This document shows positions 1-8,458 of a stretch of DNA of 64,000 bases, one piece after another. This DNA is from Lachnospiraceae bacterium (GTDB taxonomy: Bacteria > Bacillota > Clostridia > Lachnospirales > Lachnospiraceae). The stretch spans positions 61,693 to 125,692 of the forward strand of contig SVFK01000006.1 in NCBI GenBank assembly GCA_015056915.1. Direction: 5' to 3'. Below the pieces are notes generated by a model. It was given only the letters and a program-made list of their open reading frames with translations, had not been told where the DNA came from and made no database searches. A program made the translations under genes and the position numbers. Positions within the stretch are counted from its first letter, which is position 1, and every line of letters starts with the position of its first letter.

Positions 1-2253
1 CTGGCGGAGGATTTGCGGGAACAGGAATTGACAGCAGTTTATACGGAAGACCCCATGCGTGAGGTGCAATCAGGCGAAATTCTGACCTATTATGGTCATG
101 TGAAGAAAGGGTTTGAATATCCGTGGCTTAAATTTGTGGTGCTCTCGGAAACAGATATATTTGGTGCCGAAAAGAAGAAAAAGAAGAAGAAAAAGCTCTA
201 TCAGGGGCAGAAAATAAATGACTTTAATGATTTAAAGGTGGGTGATTATGTCGTACATGAAACCCACGGACTGGGCATCTACCGCGGTATTGAAAAGGTA
301 GAAATGGAGAAGGTAGTAAAAGACTATCTGAAGATAGAATACCGTGATGGCGGCAATCTGTACATTCTGGCAACGGGACTGGATGTGATTCAGAAATATG
401 CCTCTGCCGATGCCAAGAAACCGAAGCTGAATAAGCTGGGCACCAAGGAGTGGGAACGAACCAAAACCAAGGTACGCAGTGCGGTGAATGAGGTGGCCAA
501 GGATTTGGTGGAGCTGTATGCAATCCGTCAGGCAAGCAACGGCTACCAGTTTGGCCGGGATACAGTATGGCAGCGTGAATTTGAGGAAATGTTTCCTTTC
601 GAGGAAACCGATGATCAGCTGGCGGCTATTGCCGATACCAAGGCAGATATGGAAAGTCATAAGATTATGGATCGTCTTATCTGTGGTGATGTAGGCTACG
701 GTAAGACGGAAATTGCCATTCGTGCCGCATTTAAGGCAGTGCAGGAGGGCAAGCAGGTAGTGTATTTGGTGCCTACCACCATTTTGGCTCAGCAACATTA
801 CAACACCTTTGTACAGCGCATGAAGGATTTTCCTATAAGGGTAGATTTGCTGAGTCGTTTCCGCACGGCATCTGAGCAGAAAAAGACGATTACGGATCTG
901 AATAAGGGATTTGTTGACATTGTAATCGGCACCCACAGAGTGCTGTCGGAGGATGTGAAATTCAAGGATCTTGGATTGTTGATTATTGATGAGGAACAGC
1001 GCTTTGGTGTGGCTCATAAGGAGAAAATCAAGAAGCTGAAGGAGAATGTTGATGTATTGACATTGACGGCAACACCGATTCCCCGAACTCTTCATATGAG
1101 CCTGATTGGAATACGTGATATGAGTGTACTGGAGGAGGCGCCGGGTGACAGACTGCCTATCCAGACCTTTGTATGCGAATATAATGAAGAGATGGTGCGT
1201 GAGGCGATTGTACGCGAAATGGCAAGAGGCGGTCAGGTATATTACGTTTACAATCGTGTAAATAATATTGGGGATATTGCGGCGCAGCTTGCCAAATTGA
1301 TACCGGAGGCAAATGTGGCATACGCTCATGGTCAGATGAAGGAGCATGAGCTGGAGCGGATAATGTTTGATTTTATCAATGGTGATATTGATGTACTGGT
1401 GTCCACTACCATTATAGAGACCGGACTGGATATCTCCAACGTTAATACCATGATTATTCATGATTCCGACAATCTCGGCTTATCCCAGCTCTATCAGTTA
1501 CGTGGGCGCGTAGGACGTTCCAATCGCACAGCCTATGCCTTCCTGATGTATAAGCGAGACAAGATGCTGAAGGAGATAGCGGAGAAGCGCCTTGCTGCCA
1601 TTAAGGAATTTACGAATCTGGGAAGCGGTTTTAAAATAGCCATGCGAGATTTGGAAATCCGTGGTGCGGGCAATCTGTTAGGAGTGCGCCAACACGGTCA
1701 TATGGAAGCGGTCGGCTATGATATGTATTGTAAGATGTTGAACGAAGCAGTCAAAAGCCTTAAAGGCATTCCTACCATCACAGATTTTACCACAGTGATA
1801 GATTTGGATGTGGATGCTTTTATTCCTGCCACTTATATTGTAAATGAGACCCAAAAGCTTGATATTTATAAACGAATCGCCGGCATTGAGAATCTAAAAG
1901 AACGTGATGATATGAAGGATGAGCTGTTAGATCGTTTTGGCGAGATACCCAAATCGGTAGAGAATCTGCTTCGCATAGCCTTGATTCGCGTGGCGGCACA
2001 CGGTCTGTACATGACGGAAATCAAGGGAAAAAATCAACGGATTACTTTTACCTTCCGAACGGATGCAGCGATTGAACCGGCAGGTATTCCGGGGCTACTC
2101 AAGAAATACGGAAATGCTTTAAGCTTCACTGCCTACGGCAATCCGTTTTTCACATATAAATATAAAAAGACCGGGCTGGTAGAAACGGATGCGGAGCTGC
2201 TTTTGGATATGACGGAGAAGCTGTTGGAGGAAATGAAAGTGCTACTTGTATAG
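1..2253 (+). CDS. mfd: Transcription-repair coupling factor Mfd (5'-truncated by window edge)
   Basis: The frame is open through base 1, so only the C-terminal 750 residues are present. Mfd is a DNA translocase that displaces stalled RNA polymerase at lesions and recruits UvrA. In order: a CarD-like RNA polymerase interaction domain (about residues 70-145 of the fragment), a RecG-like motor with Walker A GDVGYGKTE near residue 229, a DEEQ box near 330, motif VI QLRGRVGRS near 500, the TRG region (MRDLEIRGAGNLLG), and the C-terminal D7 domain. The UvrB-like N-terminal part, about 400 residues in the family, lies upstream. Eight consecutive lysines, coded by a pure A/G tract, precede the polymerase interaction domain. 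The gene ends 37 bases before a MerR-type promoter. Confidence 0.97.
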   Translation: MAEDLREQELTAVYTEDPMREVQSGEILTYYGHVKKGFEYPWLKFVVLSETDIFGAEKKKKKKKKLYQGQKINDFNDLKVGDYVVHETHGLGIYRGIEKVEMEKVVKDYLKIEYRDGGNLYILATGLDVIQKYASADAKKPKLNKLGTKEWERTKTKVRSAVNEVAKDLVELYAIRQASNGYQFGRDTVWQREFEEMFPFEETDDQLAAIADTKADMESHKIMDRLICGDVGYGKTEIAIRAAFKAVQEGKQVVYLVPTTILAQQHYNTFVQRMKDFPIRVDLLSRFRTASEQKKTITDLNKGFVDIVIGTHRVLSEDVKFKDLGLLIIDEEQRFGVAHKEKIKKLKENVDVLTLTATPIPRTLHMSLIGIRDMSVLEEAPGDRLPIQTFVCEYNEEMVREAIVREMARGGQVYYVYNRVNNIGDIAAQLAKLIPEANVAYAHGQMKEHELERIMFDFINGDIDVLVSTTIIETGLDISNVNTMIIHDSDNLGLSQLYQLRGRVGRSNRTAYAFLMYKRDKMLKEIAEKRLAAIKEFTNLGSGFKIAMRDLEIRGAGNLLGVRQHGHMEAVGYDMYCKMLNEAVKSLKGIPTITDFTTVIDLDVDAFIPATYIVNETQKLDIYKRIAGIENLKERDDMKDELLDRFGEIPKSVENLLRIALIRVAAHGLYMTEIKGKNQRITFTFRTDAAIEPAGIPGLLKKYGNALSFTAYGNPFFTYKYKKTGLVETDAELLLDMTEKLLEEMKVLLV

Positions 2254-2289
2254 AATTTGTGAAATAAATTAAAAATTGCTTTATAAATA

Positions 2290-2320
2290 TTGACCTTCCC
2301 CTTTGTGGAAGGTTTATATT
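2290..2320 (+). promoter_or_regulatory. MerR-type promoter/operator with 19-bp spacer
   Basis: The -35 box TTGACC (2290-2295) and -10 box TATATT (2315-2320) are separated by 19 bp. The spacer region carries the dyad ACCTTCC-N7-GGAAGGT (2293-2313). An overlong spacer with a centred dyad is the known architecture of MerR-activated promoters, and this dyad is very close to the copper (CueR) type operator. It lies directly upstream of the merR-like gene, so autoregulation is inferred. It also shows that the ORF start at 2303 lies inside the operator and is not the true start. Confidence 0.85.
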
Positions 2321-2344
2321 TTAACCGGGAGGCAGGTGAAAATA

Positions 2345-2995
2345 ATGAAAATCAACGAAGTGGAAGCTCTGGCAGGTATTACAAAAAAGAATATTCGATT
2401 CTATGAGGAGCAGGGGCTTTTGAATCCCAGACGAAATTCTGAGAATGGATATCGGGATTATGGAGAGGAGGAAGTACAAATTCTGCAAAGAATTAAAATG
2501 CTTAGAAAGCTGGGCGTGCCGATTGAAGAGATTCGTCACATATTGAATGGTACGCACACCGTTGCAGACGGTATGCGCCGTCATCTGATTACTTTGGAAA
2601 GAGAGCAGCGCAATCTGGAACAGTCTATTTTATTGTGTCGGGAAATGCAGAATTTGGATATGCCGATAGCTGCACTGAATACGGAGGATATTATGAGCAA
2701 AATGGAAGAAATGGAAAAGAACGGTACATTTTTTCAAAATAAACAGACACAGGATGTGCGGGTGCGTTATGTGGCTCCTGTGATTGTGACAGTAGTGATG
2801 GTTGCCTTGATGGTGGGCTTGAGTGGGTTAATCCTATGGGCCTATCAGATATCGCCGGAGGATGCACCGCCCATATGGTTTTTGTGGCTGATGATTGGAA
2901 TGTTTGCAGCCGTGGGCGCCGGGGTTATATTGGCATTATTACAGCGTATTCGTGAGATAGTAAAGGGTGAGATTGATGATGCGAGGCATTATTAA
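2345..2995 (+). CDS. MerR family regulator with two C-terminal membrane segments
   Basis: 216 residues. The start ATG 2345 has GGGAGG upstream. Residues 2-70 form a MerR winged HTH (ITKKNIRFYEEQGLLNP then YRDYGEEEVQ), followed by a helical stretch rich in charged residues (about 75-105, probable dimerisation coiled coil). Two hydrophobic segments, about 137-163 and 173-197, replace the usual ligand domain; no metal-binding cysteine pair is visible. It is therefore unlike soluble CueR although its promoter dyad is CueR-like. MerR proteins untwist 19-bp spacer promoters; here the sensor is probably membrane-located or senses an envelope signal (inference). A ybjQ-type gene follows 41 bases downstream and may be co-transcribed. 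Confidence 0.9.
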   Translation: MKINEVEALAGITKKNIRFYEEQGLLNPRRNSENGYRDYGEEEVQILQRIKMLRKLGVPIEEIRHILNGTHTVADGMRRHLITLEREQRNLEQSILLCREMQNLDMPIAALNTEDIMSKMEEMEKNGTFFQNKQTQDVRVRYVAPVIVTVVMVALMVGLSGLILWAYQISPEDAPPIWFLWLMIGMFAAVGAGVILALLQRIREIVKGEIDDARHY

Positions 2996-3036
2996 GAAAA
3001 GCATAAAAACATTAACGATTAAAGGAGGAGAAGAGA

Positions 3037-3348
3037 ATGCAACTACTTAATATTGATTATGTTCCCGGACGTGAAATCGAGGCATTGGGAATTGTGAAAG
3101 GCACTGTGGTGCAATCCAAAAACATTGGTAAGGATTTTATGGCGGGTATGAAAACGCTGGTGGGCGGTGAAATTGCCGGCTACACGGAAATGTTAATAGA
3201 AGCTCGTCAGATAGCTACCAAGAGAATGGTGGATGAGGCTAATGCTTTGGGTGCGGATGCCATTGTAAATGTCCGTTACGGCTCCTCAGCCGTGATGCAG
3301 GGAGCCGCCGAAGTTATCGCCTATGGTACGGCAGTTAAGTTCCGATAA
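3037..3348 (+). CDS. YbjQ/UPF0145 family protein (DUF74)
   Basis: 103 residues, the usual size of the family. The start at 3037 has AAAGGAGGAG upstream. Family features visible: the N-terminal strand ending PGREIEALGIVKGTVV, the central GGEIAGYTEMLIEAR helix and the C-terminal ADAIVNVRYGSSAVMQGAAEVIAYGTAV core. Members fold as small pentameric proteins and are often labelled heavy-metal-binding, but no biochemical role is settled. Its place behind the MerR regulator with a metal-type operator fits a stress-linked role, which is inference only. Confidence 0.85.
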   Translation: MQLLNIDYVPGREIEALGIVKGTVVQSKNIGKDFMAGMKTLVGGEIAGYTEMLIEARQIATKRMVDEANALGADAIVNVRYGSSAVMQGAAEVIAYGTAVKFR

Positions 3349-3365
3349 ATAAAAAGATACAATTT

Positions 3366-5294
3366 TTATTGTAGTCCCGTTGCTTCACTTAAAGTGATTC
3401 CGTTACCGGCAGTCCCGAGAGGAATTTCATGGTCAAGTCCTACAAACTTGCCATTTTCCTGCCAAAGAGCTTCTTTTACAAAGGCGTACTTTTCCTCGTC
3501 CCATGTGGTAAAGTCGTCCAATACAAGTCCGCCGGTATCTCCGGAGTTGGCGTTGAAGCACCAGAAAGTATGGTGGAGATGATAGTCTTTAATCAAGGTT
3601 CTCATATGGGTCATCCATGTCAGATTGGGCTCTCGCATAAATCCGCCCCATTCTCCAATTAACAAAGGTGCTGTGCCATCTTCATATATGTAGAGCCAGT
3701 TATCGTGCCAGCAGTCTTCGTAGAGGCTGTTATAATCATAGCCACTATGGAACCAAGGCTGCTGGTAAACAGTAGGACCGTAATCATGAGGAGAATACAC
3801 TAATTTGTTCTGATATTTTCCCAGATTAATCGGATAATCGGCCACGCCTCTTAAGTTACCGCCCCACCAGTTAAAGTAGTAATCACTATCGTTGGTAGAA
3901 GAAAAATCGCCGTTTTTTGTGATATCAACAGGATAGATTTCAGTACCTTCTATCATAATCAACACATTCGGATTTTTTTCTAAAATTTTCAGGGCAGTCT
4001 GTTCCGCTATGTATTTCCAATTGCTTTTGTCTTTTGAATCATTCCAGATAGCTCTATCAGTTTCAGAAGGCTTACCGTGAGGCTCATTTTTTAAATCATA
4101 AGCAATAATGGTATCGTCCTCAGCATATCTCTCTGCAATCCAAACGAGGGCTTCCTGATACTTTTCTGTTGTAATATCTCCATTATACCACATATTGGCT
4201 AAGTGACCGGAAGCATCTGTCTTGGCAGAATGAATATCAATCATGATTTTCAGTCCGTTAGCGCGGCATTGGTCAATAACATAATCAAAAATTTCCAGAC
4301 TGTTCAGGTTCTCCAAGTAGTAATTGGTAGCATGATTATAGTTGGCAGTAGGATATTCGCCATTTTTCCATTTTAAAAGTAATTCGGCAGAAATCGGAAT
4401 ACGAATCAGATTAAATCCGTGGTTTGCTATGCTCTGGATGGATTGATTCAAATCCGAATTCCAGATGCCGTCAAAAATGTTGGTGCCGGTATTGTAACCA
4501 AACCAGTTTACACCGGTGATCCAAACTTCCTTTCCTTCACTGTCGACAATTTTGTTATTCTTTACATAAAGCCAGTCATCTGTGGTGGGTGCCGGAACGC
4601 TCAATGCGTCCGCACTTTGTCCATTGCTCTGCGTGTTATGATTACCGCTGTTTGTGCCGGAAGTCTCCACTGTATAGCTCAAATCGCCGCTGATATTTGT
4701 AATAATCAGACCGAAGTCGATGGTGCCGCCGGCAGGAATTTGGGCATTGTAATCTTCGTTGGTTACGATAAGTGTCCCCTGCTCCATACTGTATTTACCG
4801 CGCCAGCTACTGTCGATTGCGGCATTCTCCCCCACATTTATGCGAAGAGTCCATCCATTTATGGCTTCATCCATATTGTTGGTTAACATCATGTTCATGC
4901 GATAATATTTTGTGCTGTCGCCCCAGGTGTCATCCGTGTTAATAGTTAAGGTGAACGCCTCTTCAGGAAGAAGTGCACCCTCCTCAATGGTTTCGGGAAT
5001 AGGTGTTGCAGCAGCTTCCTCTTTTGAGGAAATGGTTTCTTCCGTGGGCTCCTTCGAGGAATTTGTTTGGTCGGAAGAAGCATTTTCGATATTGGGACTG
5101 CTTGTCTGAACGTCATTGTTAGTATCTTCCGGTGCCGATGTTTCTACAGGTTCTTGCACAACTGCATTTTCCTGAGTAGTGTTTGTCGCTGTGTTCTGTC
5201 CGATATTGATTCCGAACATGAATGCAAGTATAACTAAAAGAATCACAACCAGTGCAGCAAGGATAATAATAACTATATTTCTTTTGTCTTTCAT
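3366..5294 (-). CDS. Membrane-anchored GH5 endoglucanase with CBM2-like domain
   Basis: 642 residues; SD GGAGG precedes ATG at 5294. Layout: an N-terminal anchor helix (about 6-28), a Ser/Thr/Glu-rich linker (about 32-100), a CBM2-like beta domain (about 108-205, [11 protein letters not shown] then [17 protein letters not shown]), a short linker, and a GH5 barrel (about 240-620). Acid/base Glu404 is in LKNEPHG and nucleophile Glu548 is in LIGEWGGF, both intact. Cleavage of beta-1,4-glucan outside the cell is the family function; the exact substrate cannot be read from sequence. Uncleaved anchoring suggests surface retention. It is transcribed against its neighbours from its own promoter. Confidence 0.93.
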   Translation of the reverse strand: MKDKRNIVIIILAALVVILLVILAFMFGINIGQNTATNTTQENAVVQEPVETSAPEDTNNDVQTSSPNIENASSDQTNSSKEPTEETISSKEEAAATPIPETIEEGALLPEEAFTLTINTDDTWGDSTKYYRMNMMLTNNMDEAINGWTLRINVGENAAIDSSWRGKYSMEQGTLIVTNEDYNAQIPAGGTIDFGLIITNISGDLSYTVETSGTNSGNHNTQSNGQSADALSVPAPTTDDWLYVKNNKIVDSEGKEVWITGVNWFGYNTGTNIFDGIWNSDLNQSIQSIANHGFNLIRIPISAELLLKWKNGEYPTANYNHATNYYLENLNSLEIFDYVIDQCRANGLKIMIDIHSAKTDASGHLANMWYNGDITTEKYQEALVWIAERYAEDDTIIAYDLKNEPHGKPSETDRAIWNDSKDKSNWKYIAEQTALKILEKNPNVLIMIEGTEIYPVDITKNGDFSSTNDSDYYFNWWGGNLRGVADYPINLGKYQNKLVYSPHDYGPTVYQQPWFHSGYDYNSLYEDCWHDNWLYIYEDGTAPLLIGEWGGFMREPNLTWMTHMRTLIKDYHLHHTFWCFNANSGDTGGLVLDDFTTWDEEKYAFVKEALWQENGKFVGLDHEIPLGTAGNGITLSEATGLQ

Positions 5295-5346
5295 GGAAAC
5301 CTCCGAAGGTTAGATTTTTCACATGGGTAAAATCCCTATTAATGAT

Positions 5347-5375
5347 AGAATAAAATGAAAATGACTTTTTTGCAA
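5347..5375 (-). promoter_or_regulatory. Probable promoter of the GH5 gene
   Basis: On the minus strand TTGCAA (plus-strand 5370-5375) and TATTCT (5347-5352) are separated by 17 bp, about 50 bases ahead of the GH5 start codon. A fair sigma-A match; not unique. Confidence 0.5.
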
Positions 5376-5455
5376 CGCAATTCACCGCAATTCGCCCCTC
5401 AATTCAGCGATTGTAACTTCGCAAAATTTTCGAGATTACAAAATGTAAAATATAC

Positions 5456-5484
5456 TTGACAGATATAAAAATATAGATTACAAT
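5456..5484 (+). promoter_or_regulatory. Sigma-A promoter for the DUF6440/membrane/XRE group
   Basis: TTGACA (5456-5461), 17-bp spacer, TACAAT (5479-5484). Transcription would start near 5491, giving a leader of about 55 bases before the gene at 5548. Confidence 0.8.
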
Positions 5485-5547
5485 GCAATTACACAAAGGA
5501 AATATGGGTGATGTGTAATACTAATTATTCACAAGGAGGACAATTAA

Positions 5548-5733
5548 ATGGCAGCAAATAAGGAAAGATTTGAAAAGACATATTCACAGGGAGCTATGAA
5601 TGTAACAGAAATATGGGTTGACAGGGAAACGGGTGTAAATTACCTGTATCATGCCAGTGGATACTCAGGTGGACTGACACCTCTGTTGGACCGAGAAGGT
5701 AAGCCTATTATCACTACAGTTTCCAGTAGATAA
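5548..5733 (+). CDS. Small DUF6440-like protein
   Basis: 61 residues with a strong SD (AAGGAGGA) and its own promoter. The pattern RFEKTYSQGAMNVTEIWVDRETGVNYLYH, then GYSGGLTPLLDREGKPI, matches my memory of the DUF6440 small-protein family of Firmicutes; I could not verify it by search. There is no signal peptide, membrane helix or cysteine. Function unknown. It sits 18 bases ahead of a membrane protein gene and probably shares its transcript. Confidence 0.75.
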   Translation: MAANKERFEKTYSQGAMNVTEIWVDRETGVNYLYHASGYSGGLTPLLDREGKPIITTVSSR

Positions 5734-5751
5734 ATTCAGGAGGAAAAGTAC

Positions 5752-6768
5752 ATGAAGAAAAAGCCGGTTATTATTTTAAGTACCATAGCCTGTCTGTTGG
5801 TGCTGGCAGTATTTATTGTTTATATTGTAATGAGTGAGCAAAAGGTGATTACCCGCTTAGAAATGGCACAGGAAGTTATAGTGACAGAAGGTGTGGCAGA
5901 GCCGCAAATGGATTCCCAAAGCTTCATCGTGGAAGAGGATGGGGAGTATGTTTATAGGTTGGTGTGGGAAGCACCACAGCAGGGGCTTATAACAGGTATT
6001 AATGTAGTAGATGCAATGGGTGAAAGCATATTTGCCTGTACGGCAGAAAGTGCCAGTATAGAATCGTATGGGATAGAAATGCAGGCGGGTGAATATACAA
6101 TCGAGACCCACTATATTACCAATCAGGAGGCACTTGAGGTATTTGGAAAGAGTACGGGATTGGAAATCATTGATGAAGGATATCCCTTTGCAGAACAAGG
6201 GGAATGGCAAATGGAATATGATTTTGTGCTACATGATGATGGAGGTTATTCCAATGGATGGCAGGCAGGAATTGTATTTGGAGTCATATTAGGGATTTTA
6301 ATTGTAGTTATTATGCTGGCGGCAACCAAGAAAGGCGAACGTGTAAAATGCGATTATGACGAGCGTCAGGAAATCGTAAAGGGAAAAGGCTTTCAATACG
6401 GGTTCTTCACTGTGATAATATGCAATGCAATATTAATCTTTTTAAGTGTTCTTAAAGTAACCTTTTTACGTGAGATGGAGGCAGCTCTGTTTATCAGTGT
6501 TGTATTAGGAGTGGCTGTTTACGTATCTTACTGTATTTGGAATGACGGTTATTTTGCACTGAATGAAAATCGTAAAAGCCTGATTATCATTTTCGCAACA
6601 ATTGGAATCTTGAATATTGCCATCGGAATTAGGAATATCATAAATGGCAGTTTTATCAGAAACGGAAGCCTGACCTTTGAAAGCATTAATTTCTTCTGTG
6701 GTTTACTGATGTTAGAAATTTTAATTGTAATACTTCTGAAGAAAATGCGAGACGGAAAGGAAGAGTAA
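5752..6768 (+). CDS. Multi-pass membrane protein with extracytoplasmic domain
   Basis: 338 residues, SD AGGAGG. One N-terminal helix (about 5-25), an outer-face domain of about 135 residues rich in acidic residues and strands, a helix at about 170-192, a cytoplasmic loop carrying DYDERQEIVKGKGFQYGFFT, then about four more helices to the C-terminus. A DERQ-x-GKxFxYGFF loop between helices recurs in Firmicute membrane proteins paired with small XRE regulators (recollection, unverified). The XRE gene starts 2 bases after this stop, so the two are translationally close. No enzyme motif is visible; function unknown. Confidence 0.75.
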   Translation: MKKKPVIILSTIACLLVLAVFIVYIVMSEQKVITRLEMAQEVIVTEGVAEPQMDSQSFIVEEDGEYVYRLVWEAPQQGLITGINVVDAMGESIFACTAESASIESYGIEMQAGEYTIETHYITNQEALEVFGKSTGLEIIDEGYPFAEQGEWQMEYDFVLHDDGGYSNGWQAGIVFGVILGILIVVIMLAATKKGERVKCDYDERQEIVKGKGFQYGFFTVIICNAILIFLSVLKVTFLREMEAALFISVVLGVAVYVSYCIWNDGYFALNENRKSLIIIFATIGILNIAIGIRNIINGSFIRNGSLTFESINFFCGLLMLEILIVILLKKMRDGKEE

Positions 6769-6770
6769 GC

Positions 6771-6971
6771 ATGAAGAATTTGAGATTAAAGTCAGCTCGT
6801 GCAGCTCTGGATATGTCTCAGCAGGAGCTTGCCGAGAAGGTTGGTGTGTCAAGACAGACAATCAATGCTATTGAAAAGGGAGACTACAATCCCACCATTA
6901 AGCTGTGCCTCACCATCTGCCGTGTTTTGGGTAAAACACTGGATGAATTGTTTTGGGAGGAGATGGAATAG
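6771..6971 (+). CDS. Small XRE-family HTH regulator
   Basis: 66 residues, almost entirely one helix-turn-helix: MSQQELAEKVGVSRQTINAIEKGDYNPTIKLCLTICRVLGKTLDELF. This is the compact cytoplasmic XRE type that typically partners a membrane protein gene, which here ends 2 bases upstream. It probably represses the operon starting at 5456. It lacks any ligand or multimerisation domain. Confidence 0.93.
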   Translation: MKNLRLKSARAALDMSQQELAEKVGVSRQTINAIEKGDYNPTIKLCLTICRVLGKTLDELFWEEME

Positions 6972-7029
6972 AATCATTTTAGGATTATTTCCTGATATAT
7001 AAAGGGAGTTTTATAGTACTTTAAAAATG

Positions 7030-7107
7030 TTACCTTCTTATCAGAGCAAAGCAGTCAACGCAATGTAATAAGGCTGTTGCAGGTAGAAAGTTCTGATAAG
7101 GAGGTAA
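7030..7107 (+). promoter_or_regulatory. Long leader hairpin occluding a ribosome binding site
   Basis: Bases 7030-7045 (TTACCTTCTTATCAGA) pair with 7092-7107 (TCTGATAAGGAGGTAA), 16 pairs with one T-G wobble. The 3' arm contains the GGAGG of the 33-codon ORF at 7114. The 46-base apical part is not obviously structured. Translation of the small ORF would be blocked unless the stem opens. Confidence 0.65.
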
Positions 7108-7113
7108 TTTTAT

Positions 7114-7215
7114 ATGAAAGGATATATAACAGCAATCGGATATATGGGATTGGTGGACGGAAGTTATATTTTATTTGCCAGTGAGGAGGATTACAGAGAA
7201 TATTTAGAGGGCTGA
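7114..7215 (+). CDS. Small protein of 33 residues
   Basis: ATG 7114 follows AAGGAGG at 10 bases spacing. The product begins MKGYITAIGYMGLVDG, continues with an ILFASEEDYREY segment, ends LEG, and is acidic at the C-terminus with no membrane helix. Similar 30-40 residue proteins with G-Y-M-G and FASE-x-DY elements are, to my recollection, scattered in Lachnospiraceae genomes; unverified. The SD is held inside a 16-bp hairpin, which argues for a regulated and real ORF. Function unknown. Confidence 0.6.
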   Translation: MKGYITAIGYMGLVDGSYILFASEEDYREYLEG

Positions 7216-7270
7216 TTGGATATGGTGTAAAGGAGTTGAATGAAAATGCGTATTCAACGATTGATTTGGC

Positions 7271-7293
7271 GCGCGTCGCAGCGTGCAGATAGG
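7271..7293 (+). repeat. 23-base stem-loop repeat, copy 1
   Basis: A 23-base sequence matching 48174-48196 at 22 positions. It forms stem GCGCG/CGTGC around loop TCGCAG, followed by AGATAGG. The single difference from copy 2 (G for A in the stem) keeps pairing through G-U. Both copies lie just before the ribosome binding site of an unrelated gene. Confidence 0.7.
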
Positions 7294-7300
7294 TGTGAGC

Positions 7301-8323
7301 ATGAAAAGAGAATTTGATTTACTGTCCTTGGGAGAGATTATGCTGCGGTTGTCGCCGCCTGACAATGAGCGTATCACAAGAGGTGATACCCTTAGCAAGC
7401 AGGCAGGCGGTGCTGAGTTAAATGCGATTACGGGAGCAGCCATGCTGGGGTTGCGTTGCGGCATCATTTCAAAGCTGCCCGCCAATGATTTGGGTATTTT
7501 TATTAAGAATCGCGTACGTCTGTGCGGTATCAGTGATGATTATCTGGTATATGACGAGGATAAGGATGCACGTCTTGGTGTCTATTACTATGAAAATGGA
7601 GCATATCCCCGGAAGCCTCGTATTGTGTATGATAGAAAAAACACTTCTATTAATAAGCTTAGTGTAAGTGATTATGAGGAAAATATTTTCGAAAGCACTC
7701 GTTGCTTTCATACCAGTGGTATTACGTTAGCATTGAGCGAGGGACTGCGTGCAGCTGCTATCGAGATGATTAAGCGGTTTAAGGAACAGGGGACCATTAT
7801 TTCCTTCGATGTTAATTTTAGAGGGAATCTTTGGACCGGTCCGGAGGCAAAGGAATGTATCGAAGCCATCCTGCCTTATGTGGATATTTTCTTTTGCTCT
7901 GAGGATACCGCGCGGTTGACCTTCTTAAAAGAAGGCGATATAAAAAGTATTATGAAGAGCTTTGCGCAGGAATATCCCATTTCTATTGTGGCATCCACGC
8001 AACGCATTGTGCATAGTCCGAAACGTCATACCTTTGGCTCTGTTATTTACAGCGCAAAGGAAGATACCTATTATGAGGAGCCGCCTTATACCGACATTGA
8101 GGTGGTTGACCGCATCGGAAGCGGAGATGCGTATATTTCCGGGGTTCTGTATGGTTTGCTGGCTCACGAAGGCGAATATCAAAGAGCTTTGGAATGTGGA
8201 AATGCTGTCAGTGCGTTAAAAAATACTATTCCCGGAGATTTGATTTTTACGGATTTAAAGGAGATAAACAGTATTATAAAAGAGCATAAGGCAACGGGTC
8301 GTATTTCTGAAATGGAACGTTAG
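7301..8323 (+). CDS. PfkB-family sugar kinase, KDG kinase-like
   Basis: 340 residues. ATG 7301 is preferred over the upstream GTG at 7283, which lies inside the stem-loop repeat; AGGTG precedes it. The start LLSLGEIMLRLSPP, the GG motif QAGGAELNAITGAAMLG and the signature DRIGSGDAYISGVL (catalytic Asp276) mark a ribokinase/PfkB fold, closest in appearance to 2-keto-3-deoxygluconate kinases. The typical DTTGAGD is here DRIGSGD, common in KDG kinases. The substrate is not certain because no aldolase or uronate gene is adjacent. It phosphorylates a sugar acid or sugar in the cytoplasm. Confidence 0.85.
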   Translation: MKREFDLLSLGEIMLRLSPPDNERITRGDTLSKQAGGAELNAITGAAMLGLRCGIISKLPANDLGIFIKNRVRLCGISDDYLVYDEDKDARLGVYYYENGAYPRKPRIVYDRKNTSINKLSVSDYEENIFESTRCFHTSGITLALSEGLRAAAIEMIKRFKEQGTIISFDVNFRGNLWTGPEAKECIEAILPYVDIFFCSEDTARLTFLKEGDIKSIMKSFAQEYPISIVASTQRIVHSPKRHTFGSVIYSAKEDTYYEEPPYTDIEVVDRIGSGDAYISGVLYGLLAHEGEYQRALECGNAVSALKNTIPGDLIFTDLKEINSIIKEHKATGRISEMER

Positions 8324-8370
8324 ATTTTTTGTGTTTTTTTCACTATTTTGCTTTTCTTTTTGAAGATATA

Positions 8371-8379
8371 TGGTATAAT
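8371..8379 (+). promoter_or_regulatory. Extended -10 promoter for the chemoreceptor gene
   Basis: TG at 8371-8372 and TATAAT at 8374-8379 form an extended -10 element. The -35 region is poor (TTGCTT at 19 bp). The leader to the start codon is about 75 bases. No sigma-28 consensus is seen here. Confidence 0.5.
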
Positions 8380-8458
8380 ATAAACAAATATGTGGCAGTT
8401 TTGGTGTGAACGAAAATTAGTGCTGACAGAAGAAACTTATCCAATAGGAGGCGTACCA

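Noticed and set aside
232..1461. 409-codon open frame on the minus strand opposite mfd
   Set aside because: It lies fully within the well-supported mfd gene, has no SD, and the translation is rich in His/Cys/Ile as in antisense shadows.
7283..7300. GTG start for the PfkB kinase
   Set aside because: It lies inside the stem-loop repeat; ATG 7301 begins the conserved kinase N-terminus.
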